NCBI GenBank assembly: GCA_020137815.1
Contig: CM035358.1
Coordinates: 6,343,344 to 6,407,343, forward strand
DNA length: 64,000 nt
Origin: Hormiphora californensis
Taxonomy: Eukaryota > Ctenophora > Tentaculata > Cydippida > Pleurobrachiidae
Reading direction: 5' to 3'
Shown in pieces: positions 21,127-33,000 of this stretch (its first letter is position 1; every line of letters starts with the position of its first letter). Under the pieces are notes generated by a model. The model was not told where the DNA came from and ran no database searches. It saw nothing but the letters and a program-made list of their open reading frames with translations. The position numbers and the translations under genes are program-made.

Positions 21127-24100
21127 TCAAATTTCATTCTTTTTCTCTTTTTCAACTTTTTTCGGAGTCTCCTGTACGGGCAAAGCGTTCTTTTCTACCG
21201 ATTCCTTACCCACTAAAGAGTCTTTCTCTTTTCCTGACAAAGAGTCTTTCTCTTTTCCTAACAAAGCGTCTTTCTCCTTTCCCAATAAAGTATCTTTTTC
21301 TAAAGAAGACTCCTTCTCTTTTTCTAACAAGTCCTTTTTCTCTTTTTCTAACAAGTCCTTTTTCTCTTTTTCTAACAAGTCTTGTTTCTCTTTCTCTAAT
21401 AATTCTTGTTTCTCTTTTTCTAGCTGTTCCAGAAGTCTCTGTTTCTCTTCGAGTTCCTTTTCTTTAGATTTGGGGACCGTCACAACCGGAGACTCAACTT
21501 TATCGACAGGTTTTACCACCGGATCATCCTTCTTTTCAGCCGTCTCAGCCTGTTTTACTTCTTTTTCATCTGGCACTATCGGTTTAACTGCCGGCTCTTG
21601 TTGTTGCACTGGTTTTACTATTCCTTCCTGCGGCACTGCTTTTACTGCCTCTCCCTGCTGTACCGGCTTCACGGGTTCCTGTTTTAATTCCTGTTTTGGT
21701 TGTTTGGTTGTAGCTGTTGCTTTTTGTTGTCCCACTACTTCCGGCTTTTGTTGTTTTTCTACCACCAGCTCTTCCTTTTTGATCACCGGAACAACTTCCT
21801 CTTTCTTTGCAGCAACTGTTACTGGTTTGAGGGGCTGATCTGGTTTGTTTACAATCGCGGCAGGTTCCTGTTTTACCACTGGCTCTTGTTTGATCACAGA
21901 GTCCTGTTTCACCACTGGCTCCTGTTTCACCACTGGTGCAGCAGCAGGTTCATCCTGTTTTACCTCTTTCTCCTCCAGAACCGGCTCTATCTTCTGTTCC
22001 TTCACAGGTTCCTTCTTCTGCTCAACAGGGGGAGCCACATCTAACTTCACCACAGGACCCCTCGATCTCCGATCAAACTTGGGATTATTCGGTTCCTTCT
22101 GCAACACATTCAGCTGCTGTTTCAAATCCTTTATCTGGTTTTCAATCCTCAACGTCTTCTCCGCCCTCAGTTCTGCTTTAGTCTCATCCAGTTCACGTTG
22201 AAGAGAATCCAGTTTCTCAAGAATCTCAGTGTTTGTGAGGACTAGTGGGATGTCTTGTTGTTGTTGGAGGGGAATGTTGGCCAGTGGTACTACCGCCTGA
22301 AACACAAGGGTATAACAGTTACAGGGGTAGAATAGTATAGGACATGTTTTGAATGTAATAGAGTTCAATGTTGATAGACGATTCAACATGATAGAGCTCA
22401 ATCGATCCAATTACGAACCGAGAGCAGTAAACAAATTAAAACAAGTCGGATTTACCAAACAATTGTTTCGATCCTAGATGGATCTCTTCAGTGTAATAGA
22501 GTTCATAATTCTGGCCCCTTCTCCTTTCTTGAGGAAAAGTAGTGTCGCGATCGAGGTGAAACTGTCATCACCAACCGATAACAATTAATTAATTAATCGC
22601 CAACTAATCTTGTTACTAATTATTCAGCAAAATCAATCACCAATTACCTGTGGAGCAGTTTGCACGGGAAGGGGAGCCGTGTTGGTATGCATCACATCCA
22701 GGACTCCAAATATGGTTGTGAAGAGTCCAACCCAGAGACACACCTTGGCCATCTTTCTCCCTGCATCTCCCACATCAGAAACTTTGAGGTAGAGGAGGCC
22801 AGGGAAAATCATGGAGATGAAACACCCTGATGTAGCACCTGGGTGAGAGATGGGAGGGGGTGTTAGTAGTGGGGTGAGAGAGGGGGGTGTTAGTCGGGGT
22901 GAGGGCACTCGAGGGGGGATGTTAGTAGTTCGTCGGGGACCTTGGGTCTGGAAGTTTCTGGTACAAACTTCGTACCCTAATGGGTCACACAGATTCGATA
23001 ATTGAAGTGGCTGTAAACATGAATTGTGGGTACCTGACAGAGCAAGGACAGTGTCCACTTTCGGGAACATGATTGATAGAAAGAGAGTTCCGATCACCAG
23101 CACCACTGTAATAGTTTGGAAAACTTTGGTTGACATATGAGCCGGGTCTGCTTTCTCGCCCTGTTAAAAGAGGGGTGGGGTCAGAAATATGCTTTCTCGC
23201 TCTGTAAAAGAGAGCTCGAGTTATATTATATTGGAGCTGCCGTGGTCTCGTGTGAAACGTATCATTGATATATCAATGTTTGGTTTGCATCTGGCACTAG
23301 GCAGTGGAAGAAAGTTTGCTAACACATTGCTTCACACAATTGTAGTTATTCCATAGAAATGCAATCACCCAACACACGTGTGTACTACATACAACATTTA
23401 ACATGGGTAGTGTGTACCACATTTAACATGTGTTCCACAGAGAATACATGGGGGATGGGGACAATAAAATGGATTCAATGTTGCCGATTGTTGAGTTTCG
23501 CATAGTTCATAACCCTCTCAAACTATGTGCATTCATAATAACTTTTATTTACTCCAGATCTCTCTCCATGTTATTTGCACATATAAGAAGTGATACCCCC
23601 AAACCAAAATAATCCCACCCCTTCCTATCTACTTACACAGAACAGTGAGTTAACTGATATCCTAGTAGGAATCAGGAAATACTGGCCCCTGATTGGCTGA
23701 TAACCAGTCACGTGACCTAAATAACGAGCTCTGATTGGTTGTTTACTGCTATCTACTTACACAGAATAAGGAGTTAACTGATATCCTAGTAGGAAACACC
23801 ACGAGCGGGAAACTCAGCGCCAGACAAATCACAAAGAGAACTTTAAACAACAAAGTCATGGGTGATAGAGGAAAGTTGTTGAGCACGTTGCCTTGAGTTG
23901 TGTTTCCAAATGCAAGAGAGCCACTTATACCAACAACAAAGTAGAGAAATCCAACAAACAGGAGGGCGTAGTTTATCACCTGTGTGGGGGGGGGGGGGGG
24001 GTTAGAGATACATTGTATTTATATTGGGGGGGGGGGGGTTAGGGATACATTTTATTGTCGCTAGATGTGTGTGGTTTCTGGGTTTGAGTAGGACAATATT

Positions 24101-25743
24101 GTTTTGTTCAAACTCTTGGCGTGTGAATAACAGTCTAACTTGGCAAGGACAATAGGGATCGAGGGCTATCCCCATTTGGAGTCGAAATAATTCCTAGAAA
24201 AGCCAGCAGCAGTCTAGCAGTGCAGACACGATCTGAGCACACATGTCGCTTTGAGTATCAAAATGGCGGCGCCAGACAGGCCATCATGGAAGGGGTTATA
24301 TAGTGTTGCTAGGTAATGCGATTGAGAACCACCTGCTATATGAGAGAAATTAGAGTGAAGAAACAAGAAGGTCGAGTGTAGTTTTGGGATTCGATTATCT
24401 CTTAGATTGGATAATGTTTGGCAATTTCTCTTCCGTAGAGTACACAAGCCGGAGTATGGGCCAAATAATGAGACCTACCAATATGTTACTAACTGTTACT
24501 AATTAGCACTAATTAACGCTAATTAGCACTAATTAACAACTTACCCGTGTCATTTTCTTGATAGACCCATTTTGAAGCTCGGCGTATATAGGAAGAAGGG
24601 TTGTCTGACAACTGAATGCCAATGCGAGGATGGGGTAACATTTTGAGAGACCACTCCACTTGAAATAGGGAATATCGGAGGGTGTGTCTCGTAACAACCA
24701 ATCACCCGTTCCTGAATGGGCGGAGTGGTTGTAAAGAGGTGAAGTTCTTGAAAAGATGGAAGTGGATGGGGTCACGAGAGGCACACTCTACTTAAATACT
24801 CAGTTTGTAATCTGGCCTTCTATTATAGCAGCCCCTACTCATTGTTAGGCATCAACCTGATTCAGATATGTATTAGTAGACTTACCATAAGTGAAAATAA
24901 ATAGTGTAAAAGTTGAATACACTATAAGTGACACCACACTCAGAATATTAAGCGAACTAATATTTCTCAACAGTGAGAAAGGCAACTCCACAGACAAGAG
25001 AAAGAAGAGTTGTACAGCCAGCCTCCATTGCCCGGAGGGTGTAACACCGAGAAGTTGAGCAAACATGTCGCTACTGTCCCCCACTACTGCGTGGAAAGAT
25101 ACCAGGACTCCAATCAGCATGGCACAGATGCTGGGGAGAGTTGTTTAGATAGTTTATTAAAGAGAAAGTGCCAGGTTTATATTTTGTGAACATGTAACAA
25201 CTGTTTCATATTATTATTACTCTATTACTATAGAGTTTTTAGAGGATCAAAACTAACTTTATTTCGCAGAGCTTTTTCCCTCGTGCACCGTATAACTTCA
25301 TTGCTGAAACAAAAAAGGTGAAAAGCTGATGAAAGGAAACAGCTTAATATATTGTTTACGGAAGTACAGCGTCCTTACTTATTATTGAGTGTTTTTTTGT
25401 ATAATTAAAAACAATAAATAAAACTTACACAGTTGTTCATAACTCCGAGACTTGGTTTGGGCTGCAGCCTCTATCAGTAGAACGGATGTAGTTAGAGATA
25501 GATAGCCACATAGTAACAAAACAGTTGGTCCCAGTAGCAACCCCAACTAAAGAGTTATGAGATGTATTTGTGCGGTTGAAAATGAATAGATTACAGACTC
25601 ATACACTACAAACAGAAACCAATATCCCATGATTGATTTGACAATTTAAAACCTACCGATTTCATTGAGTAAGGAAGAGCAAGGATCCCCACTCCAATAA
25701 TACTGTTAGCAAGGTTAAACACTGCATCCCAATTAACTGACAT
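21127..25743 (-). CDS. SLC38A10: SLC38-family amino acid transporter, SLC38A10-like
   Basis: Membrane transporter with about 11 TM segments, family role sodium-coupled neutral amino acid transport. Minus-strand exons: 25657-25743 (ATG; MSVNWDAVFNLANSIIGVGI), 25429-25546 (LGLLLGPTVLLLCGYLSLT), 25258-25303, 24886-25130, 24545-24711 (IPYFKWSGLSKCYPILALAF), 23761-23979, 23034-23160 (FPKVDTVLALSG), 22648-22838 and 21127-22296. The first eight exons cover the AAAP/SNAT core. The last encodes a ~390-residue hydrophilic tail: a coiled coil (LDSLQRELDETKAELR), VVKQEP-type repeats and a run of KEKxxLLEKEK heptads. A long cytosolic tail on an SNAT core is the hallmark of SLC38A10. The VKQEP/KEK repeats look lineage-specific. 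Confidence 0.88.
23625..23795. repeat. Duplicated SLC38 exon edge flanking a family A MITE remnant
   Basis: The end of exon 23761-23979 with its splice donor (23749-23795, gene strand reading TCCTACTAGGATATCAG and on into GTAAGT) recurs as a second, 4-bp-diverged copy at 23625-23670. Between them lies a 77-bp internal piece of family A (GATTGGCTGATAACCAGTCA). The duplicated donor downstream could compete with the true one. Confidence 0.85.
24265..24279. mobile_element. Family B MITE end in SLC38 intron
   Basis: GGCGGCGCCAGACAG matches the right end of the intact family B element at 9760-9818. It is preceded at about 24250 by TTTGAGTATCAAAA, related to the family core. The left end is not recognisable. 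Confidence 0.5.
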
Positions 25744-25999
25744 TTCTCCCTCCTGCAACAGTAGAGTCCTATAATTCCAGATTATGAGCCAGCAAAATTG
25801 AACAAATTTGTACACAAAAACAATAGGAATAACGGATAACACTTTGCACTGAGACTTTGAAGCTTTACAAATTGATTAATGGACCAATCCTCGGGGGTCG
25901 GGAGGGAGTCCATTGCCCAAAAAACGTGTTAAAAAAGAAAGATTTAGTTCTAAGGCAGTAAATTAACTGTTTTCAGCAACAGAAGCAGCAGTGTATACT

Positions 26000-27222
26000 C
26001 CATTTTTTTTCAACTGTTCACCCCCCAAAGTCGTGCGCGGAATTTTTTTGCGCGTCTATAATAATAATAAATAATAAAAATGACAGTTTATATCCCGCAC
26101 TGACACAGTTTGTATACAGACAACTCGTTTTCCTTAATTTGAAAGGGACTGCAGTAGACTGCCTGCTCCTAGCACGGTTCTCTGATAACGGTGAGTTTGT
26201 GGGGAACTATCCCACTTGGATAAGATTATTACGGATGAAGTAGCAGCCGTCAGGATCTTCTGATCGTATCCGCTTCAAAGTGGACCTTAGAGCTTTTTGC
26301 TCTTTCAGTTCAGAGGGCGTAAGATCCGGAGAGAGATAAACAGCCGAAAACTGTTTGGAGTCTTTGAGGTTTCGTGCCTTTCTGAGGAGTGCGAGGAGAG
26401 TCGCTCTCTTCTCCAGGGATACTAAGAGCGGTCTAGGGCGCTTCTCATTTCTTTCGCCGATGCGTTTCATCGTAGTCACTTTCGGTTTCTCATTTAATTC
26501 CTCAAAAAGTTCGTCTAAAGTAGTTTTAGCTACTCTATCGGTTGTTTCTGGGAGACCAAACACAACCATGTTCTTCTCTCTTCCGGGCTGTTGGACGGGA
26601 GTAGGATGATTCACTGGTAGTGGTTTTCCCACTTTGGGGGAGGTTGCAGCACAATTCTGTGCTAGCACAGTAGAGTAGGCTTTCACCTTCTGCACCGATG
26701 CTGTCACTGTACTGAGTTGTTGCTTCTGGTGGTTGATAACCGTTTGCTGAAGCTCGATTACGTTAACCCGATGGAGGTCAAGTTCTTCTTTACATTCACG
26801 CAGCTGTTTCTCGAGGTTTTCCACACTGATAACCGTTTCAAAATTGTTCATTGTTGCTCGGGCAAGTTTCATACTGGAGAGAAAAATACGCGAAGTAGCC
26901 TCGATTATTTCACTCGTAGTTCGGTCCTTGAGACAATGTCTAAAGTACGAACCCCAGTGCTTGCTAGGCGAAGCTAAGCTGTCGTTGGTTAACATTGAAT
27001 CGGGTGCAGCTTGAATCGATCTATAACATTGAGTAAACTCATCTGGTGTGATGCTCGTCGTGTTGTCCGAATTCAACAGGTAAACTTCAGAAACAAAGTC
27101 ATCCACCGTCTCTTCTAATCGTTTTATCATAGGGTTATCGCATGTTAACGTGTAGCGCGCGCAGCGTAAATTAAAATATTGCACGCGCACGAGTTGGAGG
27201 GTGAACAGTTGAATAAAAATGG
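26000..27222. mobile_element. 1.2-kb TIR-bounded element encoding an ORF1-like protein
   Basis: A ~40-bp inverted repeat bounds the block. The left end is CCATTTTTTTTCAACTGTTC followed by ACCC and, further in, CGTGCGCG. The right end is the reverse complement, with small differences. A possible 3-bp target duplication ACT flanks it (25997-25999, 27223-27225). One gene fills the interior. The combination of DNA-transposon-like TIRs and a retrotransposon ORF1-type protein is unexpected. The right end is about 340 bp upstream of the NUF2 start codon. Confidence 0.65.
26207..27130 (-). CDS. Non-LTR retrotransposon ORF1-like protein
   Basis: 307 codons from ATG 27130; the frame continues upstream to a GTG only. 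The order is a helical N-terminal half, a predicted coiled coil (LEKQLRECKEELDLHRVNVI), a Pro-rich linker, then a C-terminal region typical of RRM-like ORF1/Gag proteins of metazoan non-LTR elements: REKNMVVFGLPE, MKRIGERNEKRPRPLLVSL, YLSPDLTPSELKEQKALR. I see no zinc knuckle and no endonuclease or reverse transcriptase nearby. It is intact, so it is either recently mobilised or retained. Confidence 0.68.
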   Translation of the reverse strand: MIKRLEETVDDFVSEVYLLNSDNTTSITPDEFTQCYRSIQAAPDSMLTNDSLASPSKHWGSYFRHCLKDRTTSEIIEATSRIFLSSMKLARATMNNFETVISVENLEKQLRECKEELDLHRVNVIELQQTVINHQKQQLSTVTASVQKVKAYSTVLAQNCAATSPKVGKPLPVNHPTPVQQPGREKNMVVFGLPETTDRVAKTTLDELFEELNEKPKVTTMKRIGERNEKRPRPLLVSLEKRATLLALLRKARNLKDSKQFSAVYLSPDLTPSELKEQKALRSTLKRIRSEDPDGCYFIRNNLIQVG

Positions 27223-27559
27223 ACTTTACTTTCTACATACACTCCTGAAACTGAGAGATAGGCTCGAGTCTCGATCGAGAACAAAAACTTCAAAAACGCG
27301 CTTTTTGCAAAAAGGGAATTTTAAATTTTGAAAACTTCGGGTTTTTTAAGATGGTACAACGTTGTTTGAGCCGCGCCGCAATTTATGTAACGCGCGAAAT
27401 AAAATTACTTTAGCGGTGCATTTAGCGCGGCGTAAAGTTTTATAATTTGATTTTTTAAACTTTTCAGGAATTTTTAGCTCACCTTTCGAGAAAAAACTCC
27501 CCTAAAGTGCTAAAATTCCTCGAAATTGACGCTAAATGACACCTTAGAAGGGCTTTAAA

Positions 27560-29826
27560 ATGTCCCAGAGCCTGTTTACTGATGATGAATGCGGTAATCT
27601 AGTCAATGAGTTCCTTGCGATCGATAAATCGGAGGTCTTGACCATCATCAGGGAGCCTTCGAAGAGGAAATACGAACTTCATTCACTTTACTACCAATTA
27701 ATATGTTACATATCTCCGGGAATACCTTCCTCCCTTGAGCAATTGTCTGATGTCCCGTTGCTCGATATCCACAGCGATTGGCAGCCTGCTAATGGACAGC
27801 TTCCCTCCGTCGGGCGGCTCTTCGATTACATCAGGAATGTGTTATACATGATATCTGTTGAAGAAGTGGACTTCACCATATCAGACCTATTGAGACCCAA
27901 GAAAAGCAGAACTTTCAACAACATCTGCCAATTATTGAACTTCATTCTCTTTGACAACTCCTGCAAGTAAGGACTTCTTCCCTATTTTAGTTAACCAAAA
28001 CCAAAACTTATTTGTAATTGTTGTAACTATTTCAATTCACTATCTCAGTGAGAAACTATAATCAATGCTCCCAGATCAGAAGAAGAGAGAAAGAATGAAG
28101 AGGTGAAGTACCTCCGTGACGTAGTAAAAGATGCAAGGAAATCTGAAAACATTGAAGACGACATCACCAATAAAAACAAGCTTCTTCTTGACAAGGTTTC
28201 GATTGATACTAGTTATCACATGTATAAATTACAGTTACAGATATTGTTCTTAGATATTAGTATTGAACTCTTACTTACTATTAATTACTATTGGTGTGAT
28301 TACTGATTCAATTAATCACCCGTTGTTTTACTATGTGTCTAATCACTCATTCCTCCCCAGAAAAACACTGAATTAAGAATACTACTGACGGAGAAAGACG
28401 ATCACTTTAAGTTGAATACTGATTATGTAAATGAGATAATGGATCTTAAAGCTACTGAAGACATGCTGGCTACGGATGCTGAACAGTTGAAAGACCAAGT
28501 TCGGAAAACCGCAATATATGTAAGACTTGTTTTGCCACAATCTGTTCTATAACAGAAATTAGACTTCACACCATCTAACATTCCTACCAACATTATAATC
28601 CTTTCAACAGATTGACGAACGGTTGAGTGTGAAGCGTGCTGATCTTGAAAATCAGCGGTACGATCCTGGGATACCTCAGAAAATTGAGGTTTTGAAGAAG
28701 GAGGTTGACGAGTTATTGGAGGATGCTGGGTTTAGGAAGACCTCACGTGATACTAAGGCTGCTGGGGTTAGTGTAGACAATTAAATTGTTCTCTTTTGTG
28801 TACTTATTGACTAAGTCTTAGTGAATAAGTATTTGTATTAAATCATTTAAGTTATCTTTCTGTTTATAACTTGTCTACATCATTCCCCTCTGCAGGTTCA
28901 GACGTGTGCTAGTTTGGAAGAAAAGAATGGAGAATTAGAGCTCCTTCTCACAGCTGAACGGGATATATCAGCTAGAAAACAGGACAGATACACTAGACTC
29001 CTCTCTCATAGGGTAAATTGTTTTAATCGATTAGGGTAAATTGTTTTAATCGATTAGATAAATTGATTTAATATCTCTCTTGATAGGTGTAAGCGCTGTC
29101 TACAGCCCTCCGCTATCTGGCTCTATTGTACAGGGAAATTTATCTTTATATCTATATTATGTGTGTCTATATCTACGCGTGTTTGTGTCCCTGTATTGTA
29201 GACCTTTTAGTTTGAAAATCAAAAATCAGAGGCGCCACACAATCAGATGATCATTGACATTGATTGATCTTCTTTGTCCTAACTCCTCATTTAGCTTTCT
29301 TAACTCCCCCCTCCCAACAGAAACACAACCAGAGCCATGCCACTGAGTTAGCTGGTATAATCCAGAAGAAGAAGGTTCTAGAACAGCAGGAAGAAGACGA
29401 CCAGAAGAAGGCTAACATATTTAATGTGAAACAAAAGAAAATGGACAGTCTGGTTAGTTTGATTGAATCGTCCTTTGAGTGTTCTTAAACCTCATCATAA
29501 AATCAGGGCATGGTGGGAGATGGTCGAGCTGAGTTCTCTGTGGTTGTCGACAACCACAGTGTACTCGAGAGACAATTGTCTCAAATGAGGCTCTCTTCTA
29601 TCTGGGGTATGGCGGCAATGCAACTAACACCCCATTTCTTTAACAGAAAGAAGAGAGTTTGAAGGATGGTGAGAGGCGTTTAAAGGAGTTGAGAGAGAAG
29701 GTTGAAATGTTGGGCCTCCAGCACACCACGTGGATGACATTGCTAAACCAGAGGGAGCAAATGAGCAAAGCTGTAGCGGAACTGGGGAAAACAGACAGCT
29801 CATTTACTACTCTAATTGGTACTTAA
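27560..29826 (+). CDS. NUF2: Kinetochore protein NUF2
   Basis: Subunit of the NDC80 complex that couples kinetochores to microtubules. Exons: 27560-27967, 28074-28195, 28361-28515, 28611-28767, 28895-29010, 29321-29452, 29647-29826. The first exon encodes the N-terminal CH-type domain, with the diagnostic stretch VDFTISDLLRPKKSRT and LLNFILFDNSC. The remaining exons are charged, heptad-rich coiled coil (TELAGIIQKKKVLEQQEEDD, LKELREKVEMLG). About 424 residues, close to the usual ~460. The stop TAA (29824-29826) follows TTLIGT. A GT just before it (29819) could in principle splice in frame to the exon at 29975, joining NUF2 to the next gene. Confidence 0.88.
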
Positions 29827-30002
29827 CCCTGAAATTCACTCTTCCAATACACTCCCTTTCAATTCGATTTCTCTGTACTGTCTCCGCCATTGGTCGAACG
29901 ATATAACTAAAAATTAGGTCCTCAACATCACCCTATGTTCCCTATCGTCATCTCCACTCTCCCCATTTCTCAGGTGATGTCGACAGGTTTATCGAGGCTG
30001 GC

Positions 30003-33000
30003 ATGGCACCATTTGAGTGTCTTGTTGTAACGCTATCCAATATCGAGAAAAGTGAGGATCTACTGCACCGTATTATAAACGGACGTTTAGAGGGCATCTC
30101 ACGGGTCCTACTGCAGACAACTGAGTTGATCCCATCGAAACTCCTCAAACCTTATGCAAGTAAGTTTTCGATCTTGGTAGACCCCCCTTTCTGCGCCCCG
30201 TGGATTAACAATAATTATTTTACATTTTTAGCCAACCAAGAACCCAGTTCGACAAAGTTAAAATCAAACTAACACACACACACCTCTTCCAGAGAAGGAC
30301 CACTTTGATCGCACCAAACTGGACCGGATATGTAACCTTGCCCAGATGTTCGCCTCCAAGTTCAAGTTGATATGCGACACCTTCAAATTGGGTCAGATAT
30401 CTGATACGGGGGCTGTTATTTCGATAGTGCAGCAGCTGGTAGATGAAGTGGATTCTGAGAAGGAGACACTGGATTCCCCGACTTATCAGGCCCTTCATGG
30501 CCCTCTTGTAGATCTGATGAAACAACTTGGGGAGATTAGGAAAGAGAAAGTTGATTTGGATGCGATTTCAGAGTTACCGAGTCTACATTTTGGTCGTTTT
30601 GAGGATAATATGATAGGTAAGGTCACGTCTAAACTTACTTCAGATGTTGTCAGTTGTCAATAGACAATACATACCTTTGATTATTATAACATGTTAGATG
30701 TACCTTTATTACTCGATTATTTTAACATGGTTTAACTCATTACTCATGTTTTAACATGTTTTAACATTTGTTTTCCAGAGGATGATGACCTATACAAGAT
30801 GTTGGTAGGCGTGCCGAGGAAACTGCAAGTTACTAAACGAGAACTAGCTACCAATGAATGTAAGTTTACACTGATGTTGTAATTATTATTACTGTAGGGG
30901 GCAGCTACAAGAATATCATCCTGTAAAAACTATTAGGTTTCGTCATGTTTTCCGGCTGTTTTAAGAACCGTTTAGTTTAGTGTGAGATTTCTAAGGTAGG
31001 GATTTTAAAAAACGCAGCCAACCTTCAACCTGCTAGCAACTAGTAGTATGAATCAGAACTAAAGTTGTGTAGTTCAGATGATATTGCTAGGAAAGTAGTC
31101 CTCACTGTTTTCCTCTCTAACCTACGAAGTAGCTCTAACCCTCCCTTTACATTTGTGTTTCGGGGGCGGGGCGTGCAAAACACAGTCTAGCTAGACAACC
31201 TACCAGGCGTTCTGTATACCGCCACTTCAGCAATATTCATAACAAGGTACGACTCATCTGCCTTTTCCGAATCTTCCAACTTAACATAAGATGCTAACTG
31301 CGAAGAGTCACAAGGCAGCGTGTAGGTTTGGGATGTGACATCCTTTCGGTTCTCTGTATTGACTTTCGTTATCTTGCCGCAGTCAGCAATCTGTGTCGTA
31401 CCATCAGCATCGTACAAATACACATGGGTACCAAGTAACCGCTGAGTTACCAATATGCCACCATTAACCCTGGAAATAGTATGAAAAGTTAAAAATTCTC
31501 TAGACTCTACGACTTCGTTATCTCACTACGCTATATCGCTCCTACCTGTTAACTATGACAACTCGTGATACCAAAGCAGGTTTTTCCAATTGTAGTTTCA
31601 ACCATTGTGGCAATGTTGACTTCGAAAAGCTGTGGTACATTGTGCTAGAGTTACCGTCTACAGCTAACCCAGGTTTGCGAGATGATCTTGCCGTTTTTGC
31701 TGTTGCACTGGAAATCGGCAGGAGTAGACCATCTGGAGTTGATGGAGTAACTTCCAGTAGCCCTAAAAATATCAGAAGCAGCAGAAACATTTTGAAAGCA
31801 ACGAGAGGGTGGGAGAGTGATCTGTTAAGTGCTTGACGTCTCGGGCAGTCTTGAAAAGGAGATAGAGAGGTTGAGATACAATTTTCTTATTGGTTGAGCG
31901 ACTGAATGGAGGAACACGTACTATCGCTTAAATGTTTTATCAGCATGTTCCTCATTATCTCTTTATCTCCTCATTATCAGGGGCTGGTAGTGAGACCGCA
32001 GAATCTGCTGTGTGCTCCGCACAAAAGACTAGCAAATTTGAGTGAGTTGTACGGAAAAGCGTGCTGAGAAAGCAAATAACGGAATTTTTCCAAATTTTTT
32101 TCACTGTGGCATTCACAAAGCCGCCACCTACAGCCCAGTGAAAACCCGGTTGAAAACGGTTATTTACAAGCTTTGCAGTGATCAAAACCGTGAACAACTT
32201 CGTTTTTCAGATTTCTCCAGTTTTGGGAGGGTAGGGCTCTTTACGAGACTATTACTCAAAATTGAGATAAAAAATCGAAAAAAATCGTCAAGTGTGTATC
32301 TCAAAATTGTCCATTCTATCGATTCCCGGGTTGTTTGGGACTCCTAGGACAACCGTCTAGGGTGCAACCTCCAAAAACTTTGAAAAAGCCGGTTTTTTTG
32401 CTCCCGGAAAATTCTGCGGTCTCACTTGAAGTCACGTGATCTAGGGCAAGTGAGAGCTTGGCACCGTGTCATGATTAGGCGAATAAGTGAGACCGCAGAA
32501 TCAGTTTTGCATGTAAACGTATGTATCTCTCTCCCTCCCCTTCGTCTAGAACCCATTCTCACTTCTTGAGTGTGGAGTTACACACACGAGAGGGGGGACC
32601 ATCTACCAAGTCGTTTTGTTCAGGGCACATCACCCTGTAGTGAGAAATCTCGGGGGGCAATTCACCACTGGTTCCAATATGACCCTAATGTTACCCCAAA
32701 TCACATCCTAAAAGTCTACGACTCTACGACCACCAGATGACCTTCATAATTGGGCTTAATTGGGTATAATAGGGTTCTGCCATATCTCCGTTTAGAAACT
32801 TCGTAGAGAGGCCTAACTAGGCTCAAACTGTTCTAAATATTATTGAAAACTTTTTACTTAGTAACTCTAAGCTCTAAAATGCATAGTTTTGGCTTAATTG
32901 GGCTTAATTGGGTCAAAATTTACCTTAATTGAGTTACCTTTAAAACCAGTCCAGGCACATCATAGAGATTTCAAACCAGCTATTTCGAAGCAGAATAAGC

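Noticed and set aside
21107-21838. 243-aa plus-strand frame
   Set aside because: Antisense shadow of the Lys/Glu-rich SLC38 tail exon, low-complexity Ser/Phe.
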